DNA from: Mycolicibacter icosiumassiliensis
Lineage (GTDB): Bacteria; Actinomycetota; Actinomycetes; Mycobacteriales; Mycobacteriaceae
Direction: 5' to 3'
Assembly (NCBI RefSeq): GCF_900078685.2
Contig: NZ_LT546166.1
Coordinates: 3,182,794-3,246,793, forward strand
Length of the DNA stretch: 64,000 bases
Made by a program: the position numbers and the translations under genes. How positions within the stretch are numbered: position 1 is the stretch's first letter; each line of letters opens with the position of its first letter. Below are positions 25,131-34,383 of this stretch, one piece after another. A model generated the notes under the pieces. That model was not told the origin of the DNA. It did no database searches and saw only the letters and a list, made by a program, of their open reading frames with translations.

Positions 25131-26630
25131 CTAGGCAGTCAGGACCGGGTCGCTGCTGGTCTTCGCGGCGGTGATCTTGAAGTCTTCCAGGTCCAGCGTC
25201 TTGAGTTGGTTGACGAATTGTGTGGCGAAACCAGGGAACATGGTGGCATTGAAGCCATCCTCGGTCAGATACCAGCTCTGACATCCCGAGTTCCACGTGG
25301 TGGCCTTCAGCCGCCGCTGGATGTCCTGGTTGTAGCGGTCCTGCACTTCAGGCCGCACATCGAGCGATTTCCATTCGTACTGCAGCAGTTTCGAAATGGC
25401 GCCGACGATGTAGTCGATCTGAGCCTCCATGTAGACCAGGGCCGAGCTGTGGCCGGGTCCGGAGTTCGGCCCGAAGGTGAAGAACAGATTCGGGTAGCCC
25501 GACACCGCGACACTGCGGTAGGCGTAGGCACCCCTGCTCCACTCCGAGGCCAAGTCACGGCCGTCGATTCCAGTGATCGGGATCGGGGTCCCTGCTTTGG
25601 ACACCTCGAAACCGGTGGCGAAAACGATGGCGTCGAACTGATGCTCGATGCCCTCGACGGTGCGAATTCCCTTGGGCGACAACCGCGCGATGGGCCAGGT
25701 CACCAGCTTGCAGTTGTCCTGCTGCAACGCCGGATAGTAGTCACTGGTCATCAGCAGTCGCTTGCAGCCGGCGGAGAAGTCCGGCCTGAGCTGACGGCGC
25801 AACCACGGATCCTTTACCTGTGCACGCAGATTCGCCAGACTCAGGGCTTCCACCAGCCGGGTGAAGGGGCTATCCCACACCACACCGACCGCGACCGACT
25901 CATGGCCCCAGAACCAGGCGGACCGCATCAGCTTCTCGGCCAGCGGCACATCCTTGTAGATCTTCTTCAGCCAGCCACTGGTCGCCGTGTTGAGCCGCGG
26001 CAGCACCCAGCCCGGGGTGCGCTGGAACACCTTGACCGACTCGGCCACCTTGACCAGTTCGGGGATGATCTGCACACCGCTGGCACCGGTGCCGACGACG
26101 GCCACCTTCTTGCCGGTGAAGTCGTAGTCGTGGTCCCAACGGGCACTGTGGATCTTGTGACCCTGGTAATCGTCGATGCCCGGAATGTTGGGGAAGCTGG
26201 CGTTCGCCAACGGCCCGGAGGCGACGATGACAGACTTGGCGCGCACCGCCTCCCGGCCGGCCAGCTCGATAGTCCACTCGCCGGCTTGCGCGTCGTAGCT
26301 GATCCCGGACACGGTGTGCTCGAACCGGATATACGGCGCGACCCCGAAGGACTCGACCATGTTGTCGATATAACCCAGAATCTCGGCGCTGCCCGAATAG
26401 GTGTGCGACCAGTCGGGATTGGGCGCAAAGCTATAGGAGTACAGCCGCGACGGGATGTCGCAAGCCGCGCCCGGATAAGTGTTGTCGCGCCAGGTACCAC
26501 CGACCCGCGAACCCCGTTCGAAGAGGACAAAGTCGGTGATTCCCTGGTCTTTGAGGCGGATGGCCGCACCGATCCCGGCGAAGCCGGCACCGATGATCGC
26601 TACCGAGATCGTCACGTCTTGCTCCCTCAT
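25131..26630 (-). CDS. Flavin-containing (Baeyer-Villiger type) monooxygenase
   Basis: A 499-aa FAD- and NADPH-dependent monooxygenase. The FAD site is AIIGAGFAGIGAAIRL (about residue 10), followed by GGTWRDNTYPGAACDIPS. The BVMO fingerprint [FY]xGxxxHxxxW reads YQGHKIHSARW (about 155), and the NADPH site is VAVVGTGASGVQI (about 172). It inserts oxygen into a ketone, or oxidises a heteroatom. ATG 26630 overlaps the diiron gene stop (ATGA); the longer frame is inside that gene. By content the operon resembles the M. tuberculosis mymA (Rv3083) locus, so a role in mycolate or lipid modification is possible. Confidence 0.9.
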   Translation of the reverse strand: MREQDVTISVAIIGAGFAGIGAAIRLKDQGITDFVLFERGSRVGGTWRDNTYPGAACDIPSRLYSYSFAPNPDWSHTYSGSAEILGYIDNMVESFGVAPYIRFEHTVSGISYDAQAGEWTIELAGREAVRAKSVIVASGPLANASFPNIPGIDDYQGHKIHSARWDHDYDFTGKKVAVVGTGASGVQIIPELVKVAESVKVFQRTPGWVLPRLNTATSGWLKKIYKDVPLAEKLMRSAWFWGHESVAVGVVWDSPFTRLVEALSLANLRAQVKDPWLRRQLRPDFSAGCKRLLMTSDYYPALQQDNCKLVTWPIARLSPKGIRTVEGIEHQFDAIVFATGFEVSKAGTPIPITGIDGRDLASEWSRGAYAYRSVAVSGYPNLFFTFGPNSGPGHSSALVYMEAQIDYIVGAISKLLQYEWKSLDVRPEVQDRYNQDIQRRLKATTWNSGCQSWYLTEDGFNATMFPGFATQFVNQLKTLDLEDFKITAAKTSSDPVLTA

Positions 26631-27547
26631 GCCACCGGCTCGTAGGTCAGTTCCTGCGACCACGTTGGGGTGTTATGCACCAGCGAGGGCGGGATGACGC
26701 CGGTGATCTTGACCAGGGAGTCGGCCAGCCAGTGGTACTTCGAGCTGCGGTCGATCACCTTCTTGCCGTGCCAGGAGATGAACCGATACATCGGCACCCG
26801 GCGAGCGAAAGCGCTGCGTTCGCCGACGCTTTGGAAGCGGCGCATGGCCTGGTAGAGGCGTTCTTCGTTGACGCCCATCGCCACGATGTTGTCGCGCATC
26901 TTGTTCAGCAGCGGAAAGTAGCTCAACGTGCCGATCAGCAGCGCGGGGTTCATCCAGCTGCCGACCAACTCGACCGCCAGCTTCCGCATGCTGGCGTGGC
27001 CCAGAATGTCCATCACCTCGAAGTCGACCGCCAGGTGCCGCGACTCGTCGGAGTTGATTCGCTTGAAGACTTCTTGGGCCACCGGGTCTTTGACCTCGTC
27101 GGTGATGAACTTGATCAACGCGCCGTCCAAGGCCACTTCCAGCATAGGAATGACGGTGCCCAGGATCGACAGCGACATGCTGTCGGAGAACTTGTCGAGC
27201 CAGGTGATCACCAGCTGGACGTTGACGCTCGGCGGCGGAATTTCGTCGTCGTCGAGCATCCCCCACCGTCGCATCAACGCGAGCTCGGCGTTGGCGTGCT
27301 TCTGCTCCTCGGCGTGGAAGTGCTCGTAGATGCTCTTCAGGGTTGGGGTCGGCGCCTTCTTGGCCAGCGCCGCGAAGCCACGGGCGCCGACGTTCTCGAT
27401 CCACATCAGGTCGGTCATGAACGGCTTGAGCTTGGCCCACAGCTCCGGCTCGATCAACTCGGCACCAGGGGCGTCCCAGTCGATGTCGACCAAGGCCCAC
27501 TGCTTGTCCTTGATCTTCTGCAGCATGTCGTCGAGGTTCATCGCCAT
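26627..27547 (-). CDS. Ferritin-like diiron protein (metal-dependent hydroxylase/oxidase)
   Basis: A 306-aa helical protein with two EXXH iron-binding motifs, EEQKH in YEHFHAEEQKHANAEL (about residue 80) and ESRH in NSDESRHLAVDFEVM (about residue 170). This is the pattern of ferritin-like diiron oxidases and hydroxylases. The start has AAAGGAAAG. It lies between the SDR and the monooxygenase and is coupled to the latter. It may hydroxylate or desaturate the lipid that the SDR and BVMO then process, which is inference from context. Confidence 0.8.
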   Translation of the reverse strand: MAMNLDDMLQKIKDKQWALVDIDWDAPGAELIEPELWAKLKPFMTDLMWIENVGARGFAALAKKAPTPTLKSIYEHFHAEEQKHANAELALMRRWGMLDDDEIPPPSVNVQLVITWLDKFSDSMSLSILGTVIPMLEVALDGALIKFITDEVKDPVAQEVFKRINSDESRHLAVDFEVMDILGHASMRKLAVELVGSWMNPALLIGTLSYFPLLNKMRDNIVAMGVNEERLYQAMRRFQSVGERSAFARRVPMYRFISWHGKKVIDRSSKYHWLADSLVKITGVIPPSLVHNTPTWSQELTYEPVA

Positions 27548-27585
27548 GATCAGTTCTTTCCTTTCATAAGAAGGTCATTCGCAGT

Positions 27586-28443
27586 TCAGTTCTGGGGAAG
27601 CAGCCGGGCGAGCAACCCGGTGCCTCGGACGTAGAGCCCCGGGAAGTGCCGCTTCAGGTGCCAGATGACCGTGGCGTCGAGTTGCGGCACCACATAGAGC
27701 CGACCACTGTCGTGCGCGTCCAAAGTGCGCGCCGCGACATTGTCTGCAGACAGTCCGGTCCAGCGGGCCAGCTGCTGGGACAGGCTCATCGACGCCGGCG
27801 TGATCCGGCCGTCGGTGAAGACGTTGGTCTTGACGAAGGTCGGGCACAGCACGGTGACCGCGATGCCGGTGCCGTCCAATTCGGCGGCCAGTGTCTCCGA
27901 GAGCGACATCACGCCGGCCTTGGATACGTTGTAGGCCGCCATCGATGGCGCTGCGGCGAATCCTGCCGCCGAGGCTACGTTGATGATGCCGCCGCGCCCG
28001 GCCTCCCGCAGCAGTGGCGTGAACACTTCGCAGCCGTAGACGACGCCCCAGAGGTTGATCCCGAGCGCCCAGTCCCAGTCCTCGAAACCGATGTCGCCGA
28101 CCGGTTTTCCGCCGATGCCGACGCCGGCGTTGTTGATCACCAGCGTTGGTGGGCCACCGAAGATCTCCTGGGCGCGCGCGGCCAGCAGTTCGATCGCGCC
28201 GCGATCGGACACATCGCACTGCACCGCATGCGCTGTCCCGGTGGGCAACTGCTCGATCAGCGCCACCGTCTCGGCGGCCCGATCGGCGTTGATGTCGGCG
28301 CAGATCACCTCGCCGCCACGACGAGCCAGTTCCAGGGCGAACGAGCGTCCGATGCCGCTGCCGGCGCCGGTCACCACCGCCCTGGCGTTGGCCGTCCGTC
28401 GCTCACTGCGAAACAGCGACAGCACCGTGTCGAGTCCGAACAT
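27586..28443 (-). CDS. Short-chain dehydrogenase (SadH-like position)
   Basis: A 285-aa SDR. It has VVTGAGSGIGRSFALEL (about residue 23), NNAGVGIGG (about 102), Ser in NVASAAGFAA and the catalytic YNVSK (about 167). The C-terminal extension (WHLKRHFPGLYVRG) is hydrophobic/basic and may touch membrane. ATG 28443 overlaps the esterase stop by one base. It is in the place that sadH (Rv3085) holds next to lipR (Rv3084) in the mymA operon. The substrate is probably a long-chain alcohol or ketone. Confidence 0.88.
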   Translation of the reverse strand: MFGLDTVLSLFRSERRTANARAVVTGAGSGIGRSFALELARRGGEVICADINADRAAETVALIEQLPTGTAHAVQCDVSDRGAIELLAARAQEIFGGPPTLVINNAGVGIGGKPVGDIGFEDWDWALGINLWGVVYGCEVFTPLLREAGRGGIINVASAAGFAAAPSMAAYNVSKAGVMSLSETLAAELDGTGIAVTVLCPTFVKTNVFTDGRITPASMSLSQQLARWTGLSADNVAARTLDAHDSGRLYVVPQLDATVIWHLKRHFPGLYVRGTGLLARLLPQN

Positions 28444-29435
28444 CAGCGTGCCACCCCCAGTTCGTCGGATCGCTGGTCGGCATAGACACCGGCGATGAAG
28501 GCCGCCACGCGGCGCAGCGCAGGCTTGGCCTCCGGGGCCAGCCGCGGCAGCGCCTGAAAGACATGCACCATTCCCGGCCACACCTCCAAGGTGCTGGCTC
28601 CGCCGTTGCGGCGGATCTCGGCGTCCAGGTAGCGCGCGTCGGCACTGAGCATCTCGAAGCCACCCACCTGGGTGAAGACCGGCGGCAGCCGATCCGCCCG
28701 GGCGAAGTCGAGCCGAAGGCGCGGGTTGTCGGGGTCGTGGCCCCGCACATAGAGCTCCACCAGCGCGCGGGCCGCGGCCGCCGACACCGCGGGGTCACGG
28801 CGCACCTTCTCCTGTTGCTCGGCCAACTTCAGCGTGAGGTCGATCAACGGCGAGAACAGCACGACCCCGGCCGGCTGAAACGCCGGCTCGTCGGCATGCG
28901 CGAGCAACATGTCGCAGGTCAGATGGCCCCCGGCGGAGTCCGCACCGATCACGATGTCGGCGGCGGCATACCCCTGCGCCAACAACCACCGGTAGCCGGC
29001 TTCGACATCGTCGGCGGCCGCCGGGAACGCATTCTCGGGTGCCAAGCGGTAGTCCACCGAGAACATCGGCAGTCCGGTCGCCTCCGAAAGCCTGGCGACC
29101 AGCTTGCGGTGGGTCCGCGTGGAGCACAGCACGTAGCCGCTGCCGTGCACGTAGTAGCCGGCCCGCCGACCGAACTCGACGCCGGGCCCCAGCACCCATT
29201 CGCCGCGCACCCCGGCCTCGCGCACCGGAATGACCCTGGTGCCGGCCGGAGTCGACCCGAGCGTTCCCATGATGGTGGCGATCAGCCAGCGCGCGAACGC
29301 GATACCCGGCCGGTTCATCGGAATCATGTTGTTGAGGATGTGCAGCGTCCAGCGCGTGGACGTGCCGGCCAGCACGGCACGCATCGATGCGCGGGTGGGT
29401 ACGGGCGGCAGGGGCGAGCCATCGAGTTCCGTCAC
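28443..29435 (-). CDS. Alpha/beta hydrolase, hormone-sensitive-lipase family (LipR-like)
   Basis: A 330-aa esterase of the HSL/LipR group. The oxyanion motif is YVHGSGYVLCS (HGSG in place of HGGG, about residue 90), the nucleophile is in IGADSAGGHL (about 160), and Asp and His are expected in the C-terminal GGFEMLSADARYLD and GMVHVFQ. GTG 29435 is chosen: a TTGACA/17 bp/TGTTGT promoter ends 7 nt before it. It is the first gene of the five-gene operon, under a large palindromic operator. Confidence 0.88.
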   Translation of the reverse strand: MTELDGSPLPPVPTRASMRAVLAGTSTRWTLHILNNMIPMNRPGIAFARWLIATIMGTLGSTPAGTRVIPVREAGVRGEWVLGPGVEFGRRAGYYVHGSGYVLCSTRTHRKLVARLSEATGLPMFSVDYRLAPENAFPAAADDVEAGYRWLLAQGYAAADIVIGADSAGGHLTCDMLLAHADEPAFQPAGVVLFSPLIDLTLKLAEQQEKVRRDPAVSAAAARALVELYVRGHDPDNPRLRLDFARADRLPPVFTQVGGFEMLSADARYLDAEIRRNGGASTLEVWPGMVHVFQALPRLAPEAKPALRRVAAFIAGVYADQRSDELGVAR

Positions 29436-29445
29436 GGCACACACA

Positions 29446-29489
29446 ACACCAGCGATCGCGCCATTTGTCAATGGCACGATTGGTGGTGT
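29446..29489. promoter_or_regulatory. Large palindromic operator over the LipR-like promoter
   Basis: Two 20-bp arms (29446-29465 and 29470-29489) pair at 17 of 20 positions around TGTC, with a perfect GCCATT-TGTC-AATGGC core. On the minus strand the core contains the -35 TTGACA. A dimeric or tetrameric repressor should bind; the operon's own MerR is one candidate, but the -35 position in the dyad centre is unusual for MerR. Confidence 0.7.
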
Positions 29490-29594
29490 AAGTGTCGTTC
29501 GGTCGTCGGATGCCACCGTTTTGCGGCGACCCATCCAGCTTCGGGCAGCAACACCCCCGGGACCTTGTCCCCGGCAACTACGGCTCGGGCCTCG

Positions 29595-30992
29595 TTAAAG
29601 CCAACTAAAAAGTTGGCTAACCCAGTCGGTGGCCGTGGCGTCGGCAGCAGCATCTTCTAGGCCGGTGGGGGAAACAGCTCCGCTCGCGATCTGTGCGGCC
29701 AACGGGCTAAAGTCGCTCAGCTCCTCCGGTGTCACTGCGGGCAGCACCTCGCCCGGGGTGACCTCGACAACTTGCAGCGACCCGTTGACGTCGTCGAACG
29801 TGTACCAGTGGTTGCTGATCATGTACTCAAACGGGTGCAGGCTATCGCCGTATCCCGCATCAACCTGCAAGGTGTTCTGCGGCAGGAACTGCTCGTAAAA
29901 CGACCTGACCCACAAGGAGTTGTAGGCACTCGGCAGCAGCGAGTCGTAGTCGGGTTTGGCGTCGGTGCCGTAGTTGTACACGTCGGGCATCAAGTGAAAC
30001 ACCGTCTCCCCAGCTGGAGCCGTGGCACCCGGGGCGATGATGCTAACGCTGCCATCTGAACCAATGGTGTAGTTGGTGGCGTGGGCCATCTCGTAGGTGA
30101 ACTCATTGGTGGTCAGCGAACCGTATCCATTATGGATGTAGGTCATCGCGTCCGAGGAATTGGTCTGTGCAGTCGCGTTTCCCGTCGTGGGAAAGTCACA
30201 GACCGCGTCATATATACCGCAGTACACATCGGCATTGGGAGCGTTGATAGGGAAGATCTTGGCGACAAGCTGACCGCCGATTCCAGTGGTGTACATATGC
30301 GGGTACATCACTCGATAGTTCAGACCCCCGTCGGGGGAATTGGTATACGTTCCTGCAGGATAGGGGACGGTGAACAGACCGGCTGCGTTGCCGTGCTGGC
30401 CCATTGACGGCGGGGCCAGGGCGATCCAGTGGATGTCTTCATTAGACAAGATTGCCTGTGCCCCGGGAGCCAGGTTCTGGGTGAAGGCACCGATGCCCTG
30501 AGTGGGGATAGTGCCATTCGCAATGTCGTCGATGAGCAGCCCCATGGCGCCAGCGCTTTGGGAAATGCCGAAGACGGTTATCGGGTCGGCGGGGTCGATC
30601 ACGTTCGCGGGTGTGTTCCCTATCAGCCCGTTGGCCAGATAGATTTCATCGTCGACGTAGGTACCGGAGTAGATACCCTCCGGGGTGAACAGGTCCAGTC
30701 CAGTGCTGTTGGAATAGGAGTTGGTGCCAGCAATCGGACTCACAGGTGCGTCACTGAAGTCGGTCCCGTAAACCCGATTAATCACATCGGCGATGAGACT
30801 GAAGGTCGTGCTCGGCATCACCTGTTCCAAAGTGCCGCCCATCTCCACCAGCTGATCGGCGGAAGTCAAGATCACCGAACGGTGTTGGACGGCCGACACC
30901 GCGCCGAGGGTAGACGCTGCAGCCAGTACGGCCATCCCAGACACAGCTGTGGCGAGGGCGGGCTTTTCCATAATTCTGAAGGTCCTGTGCAT
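29595..30992 (-). CDS. Exported PE-PPE-type serine hydrolase
   Basis: A 465-aa exported protein lacking PE or PPE N-termini. The signal peptide is within residues 1-36 (ALATAVSGMAVLAAASTLGA). A PE-PPE (alpha/beta hydrolase) fold follows with the nucleophile in TVFGISQSAGAMG (about residue 146), Asp in YCGIYDAVCDFP and His in YGDSLHPFEYM. ATG 30992 has GGGAGG upstream. Its base composition is more AT-rich than neighbours, suggesting transfer. PE-PPE domains hydrolyse short-chain esters; the natural substrate is unknown. The stop lies next to the LipR operator region. Confidence 0.8.
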   Translation of the reverse strand: MHRTFRIMEKPALATAVSGMAVLAAASTLGAVSAVQHRSVILTSADQLVEMGGTLEQVMPSTTFSLIADVINRVYGTDFSDAPVSPIAGTNSYSNSTGLDLFTPEGIYSGTYVDDEIYLANGLIGNTPANVIDPADPITVFGISQSAGAMGLLIDDIANGTIPTQGIGAFTQNLAPGAQAILSNEDIHWIALAPPSMGQHGNAAGLFTVPYPAGTYTNSPDGGLNYRVMYPHMYTTGIGGQLVAKIFPINAPNADVYCGIYDAVCDFPTTGNATAQTNSSDAMTYIHNGYGSLTTNEFTYEMAHATNYTIGSDGSVSIIAPGATAPAGETVFHLMPDVYNYGTDAKPDYDSLLPSAYNSLWVRSFYEQFLPQNTLQVDAGYGDSLHPFEYMISNHWYTFDDVNGSLQVVEVTPGEVLPAVTPEELSDFSPLAAQIASGAVSPTGLEDAAADATATDWVSQLFSWL

Positions 30993-31169
30993 GCGCCCTC
31001 CCGCGGCCCGAACTGTATTATCGCCATACGATACTTACCACAGGCCATGCTTGGAAGGCGCTGATTTTTGCGCTGACCATCAAAAGCGTATTTCTTCAGG
31101 CTATATAAACCAGCAAGCGTCATAGCGACGGAAGTGAGCCAAGTCGGCTCAGTCCGCTCAAGCCCGGCG

Positions 31170-32980
31170 TCAGGACACCGTGACCGGGCCCAGCGCCTCG
31201 GGCACCTCCGCCAGGTACGGCGGCAGGCTCGGCGTGGTCGGCCTCAGCGGAGTCGACGGTGCCGGCGGTGGCGTTGCTCCCATCGTCCAGTTGCCGTCGG
31301 TGCCGGCGGTGTATGCCAGCCAGACCCGGTCCACGCCGGCCTGGGCTTTGGCCGCCTTGAGCAGTTCGTTCTGATATCCGGTGCGCGGCACCGCGAAGGC
31401 GCCCTGGCCGATGCAGGCGAGGGCGCCGCCGCCGAATTGGCCGGCGCCGGAGCTGATGTGCCAGCCGTCGGGGCCCTGGCAGGCGTAGCGCAAGAATTGG
31501 CCGCAGGCCTCGGCCTGGAAGCGGCCGTCGCCGTTGTGCACGGCGCACTGCTGGGTGGGGTTGGTCAGCGGTTGGCCGTAGGACCAGCTCCACACGAAAC
31601 CTGCCAGCTGATCAGCGTGCGGGTCCAGGAAGTTCACGCCGGGCGCGTTGGTTCCGCAGCGCATCATTTCGTGGATCTGGTCGGCCGTCATCGGCTGGGC
31701 ATTGCCGCCGCCGGCGAGCACGTCGACCAGGGTGTTGGAGTCGAAGAACCGCGTGTAGGAGCTCTCGAACTGCGTCCTGCTGAAATAGCAGTCGGGGTAC
31801 TGCACGGCGACCGGCATCCCCTTCTCCTCCACGTTGCTGTCGTTGAAGCCGAGCGCGTCCCACGCCGCGTCGTGGCCACAACCGCTGTTGGTATAGAGCA
31901 GCACCTGCTTGCCGCTCGCCAGCACCTGGGCCATGGTGACGCCCAGGGGTATTGGCTGGGTGTCGCAGGTGCCACCGGGCTGCACCTGCGAGGGACGGAA
32001 CAACAAGTCGCGCGCCGAGGTGTTGCCCAGCGTGCTCTCGATAACGGCGGCCCCGGCCGGCAGCGACTTGCTGATGTCGTCGACCGGGTCGTCGAGCCGA
32101 TTTTCGATGTAGAGAACGATCACCTGGTCAGGGTGGGCATCCAACCAGCCGCGGACTTCCTTCAGGCCGGAGGCAGCGGTGCGTTCGAAGGTGCAGCCCA
32201 AGTGGTTGTCGAAGCCGTGGCACAGGATCGGCGCATACCCGCCGGGCGCGCCCAGACTGGGGTACCAATGCATGTCGAGTTCGATGAACCGCATATCCAG
32301 GTCGAGTTGGTCGACCAACGAGTACAGCTGGTCGGGGTCCATACCCGACAACGTGGGCGGGACGTTGGCGTTGGTGTAGTTGAACGAGTTGTGGGTCGCC
32401 GGCAGCTGGGCCTCCCCCAGCGGCAGGGTCGAGATCAACTGGTACTGCTGGGCCAACGCCTTGTGCACCGGCCCGGCCAGATAGTTCTGCACGGATCTGT
32501 TGCCGATCGGACTGCCGCTGCGCAGCGCGCAGTAGTCGATCGGACCGTTGATCACCCGGCACTGGCTGGCTACCAGTTGCGCCGCGGCGTCGAGCGTCTT
32601 ACAGGCCGCCGCGAGTTGGCCGGTGGCGATGTCGAAGCAGGCGCTGATCAGCCCATGCTTGTTGCCGCCGAACCAGCTGCACGCATCCACCGAGGCCACC
32701 GTGCTGCAGGCCTGCACCACCGGGTCGCTGACGTCACCGATCGCGGTGCATACCGGGGTGAAGGCCGGGCCCAGGTCGGTACAGGCGGTCGCCAGCGACG
32801 GCGGCGCCGAATTGGGAGACAACACTTGGATGCCGACGGTGGCCGGCGTCGAGACTCCCCGGAAAGTACTGACAGCACGGCGATTACCGCGGTCCAACGC
32901 AGCCGGCGGGTTGCGCTCCCCGCGGTGGCGGTCCACCCGAAGTGACGCCGGAAACGCTCAACTGCCGCCAGATCGACCAC
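31170..32980 (-). pseudogene. Secreted PI-PLC-like phosphodiesterase, frameshifted after the signal peptide
   Basis: The main frame (from 32936) encodes a PLC-like TIM-barrel phosphodiesterase: the first catalytic His is in QLPATHNSFN (about residue 165), and FIELDMHWYP, CHGFDNHLG, VIVLYIENRLDD follow. The tail is Pro-rich. The natural start is ATG 32980 in another frame, giving MVDLAAVERFRRHFG and a helix RLRWTAVIAVLSVLSG, a signal peptide. The frames meet at CCCC 32857-32860 (GGGG in the gene); one extra G restores SVLSGG-VSTPATVGIQVLSP. A sequencing error, a real null or a variable tract are all possible. If intact it would be a secreted lipid- or glycan-phosphodiesterase. Confidence 0.78.
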
Positions 32981-33165
32981 AGGTCAAACTCCTCACACGG
33001 TTACGACCCCCGGAACACTCAGGCAACTTCCGTAACAATGAGCACCAAGAATCACACCGGTAACACGACATGATCACAGATAGAACTCAATGAATTCTGC
33101 GAGTTAACTTAGTTTTTCTTTATGTCAGCAGCTCGGCATGGGGAGTGCCACGAACGCCGGGCGAC

Positions 33166-34002
33166 TCAGGAGTCCGGCAGGAGCGAACCATCGATCGGAA
33201 TGTTCGCGGCGCCGATCGACTCCGCGACAGCTTGCGGCAGATAGTTCACCAGGGCATCGAGGAAACCCGTGTGGTTCACGTCCTGGAAGGGCGCGAGAAG
33301 GCCGGCCAGGCCCGGGCTTTCGCTGTTGAGATAGGCGTTGAGCAGGTCGGCCGGCGCTCCGATCAGCCCGATCAGCGCGCCGGTGAGATCCCCGGCCGAC
33401 AGGTCGTCGACAAGATTGCGGGCCACCGTCTCGAACTCGGCAGCGACGGCCTGCAGGGAGCTCAGCGCGGCAAGGCCGACCGGCACCTGCAGCGCATGCA
33501 GGGTGGCCATCGCCGCGTTCACGACGTTCCCGAGGATGTCGATGGGGATCGCCACCAGTCGATCCACCAGGCCCAACACCGGAAAGGCGCTGATCACGAT
33601 GATGATTGCCTGCCCCAAGGCCGCCGTGATATCGCTCGACGAGATGGCGCTGAACAGCGTTTCGAGCTGGTCGGGCAGGTTGATCAAACCGTCGACGAAG
33701 GACTGGGCGGCGCCGCCGAACGCATCGAACGTCCTTTGCGCGTAATCGAACCCGTTGGTGGCCAGCTGGACCACCGTGGGCAGCGGGTTGTCGAGCCAGT
33801 GCGCGCCAATGGCGCCCAGATTGTTGACGGTGTTGGTGATCAGGTCCACATACGGGTCGAACGGACTGGCCGTCAGCTCGACTGCGCGCACGACGACGTC
33901 AGGGGGCGACGCCACCAACGGCGGCGCGATGACGGTGCCCGCGGCCAGCGCTGCGATAGCGACGCTGAGACCGAGGTAACTGGCTGATCCCACAACGCTC
34001 AT
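33166..34002 (-). CDS. Exported helical protein, GjpA-like family (tentative)
   Basis: A 278-aa exported protein. Residues 1-31 are a signal peptide (YLGLSVAIAALAAGTVIA, then PPLVASPPD). The rest is amphipathic helix with VRAVELTASPFDPYVDLI and repeated NLGAIGAHWLDNPLPTV-type stretches, resembling mycobacterial exported proteins that annotation pipelines call outer membrane porin GjpA. I recall that name from memory and did not check it. No catalytic motif is seen. It is in the exported-protein cluster and could sit in the mycomembrane. Confidence 0.6.
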   Translation of the reverse strand: MSVVGSASYLGLSVAIAALAAGTVIAPPLVASPPDVVVRAVELTASPFDPYVDLITNTVNNLGAIGAHWLDNPLPTVVQLATNGFDYAQRTFDAFGGAAQSFVDGLINLPDQLETLFSAISSSDITAALGQAIIIVISAFPVLGLVDRLVAIPIDILGNVVNAAMATLHALQVPVGLAALSSLQAVAAEFETVARNLVDDLSAGDLTGALIGLIGAPADLLNAYLNSESPGLAGLLAPFQDVNHTGFLDALVNYLPQAVAESIGAANIPIDGSLLPDS

Positions 34003-34383
34003 TTCATTACTGGAGCCACTACGGTAACTCTGGGCACGCTGGTCAACCGCGGGAATGGGGGATTTTTGGCCTGCCGCTTGCGGGCCGCACTACCCCGATG
34101 GGCCCGTCGGAGATGTGGCGTGCGCTCCTCAAGCGCGGACCTAAGTCTTCTTATGCCGGCCCGCCGACTCCTTTATCACATCAACGGGCCGGACGTTGGC
34201 GGTTTCATTCAGCGAATCTTTCAAATCTGAAGACGGAAATTGACGTACCTTGCAATAATTCTGTCGTTGTCACCCGACGGCACACTGCACGATCGACATC
34301 TTTTGGGGAGATGTCGGCCAACGTAATCACCTGCCGTGCAATGGGCTTGGCCACATCACGATCGTTGCGAACAAGGGGAACCG
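34003..34383. other. Intergenic region, 381 bp
   Basis: No supported gene. It separates two divergent exported-protein genes and should hold both promoters, but I could not place convincing -35/-10 pairs. The longest open frame here is a shadow. Confidence 0.5.

Noticed and set aside
27575..28219. 214-codon minus-strand frame overlapping the SDR gene
   Set aside because: Arg/His-rich shadow in another frame of the SDR, which keeps all catalytic motifs.
31134..32945. 603-codon plus-strand open frame
   Set aside because: It is antisense to the PI-PLC-like gene. In GC-rich coding DNA the opposite frame often stays open, and its translation shows no motif.
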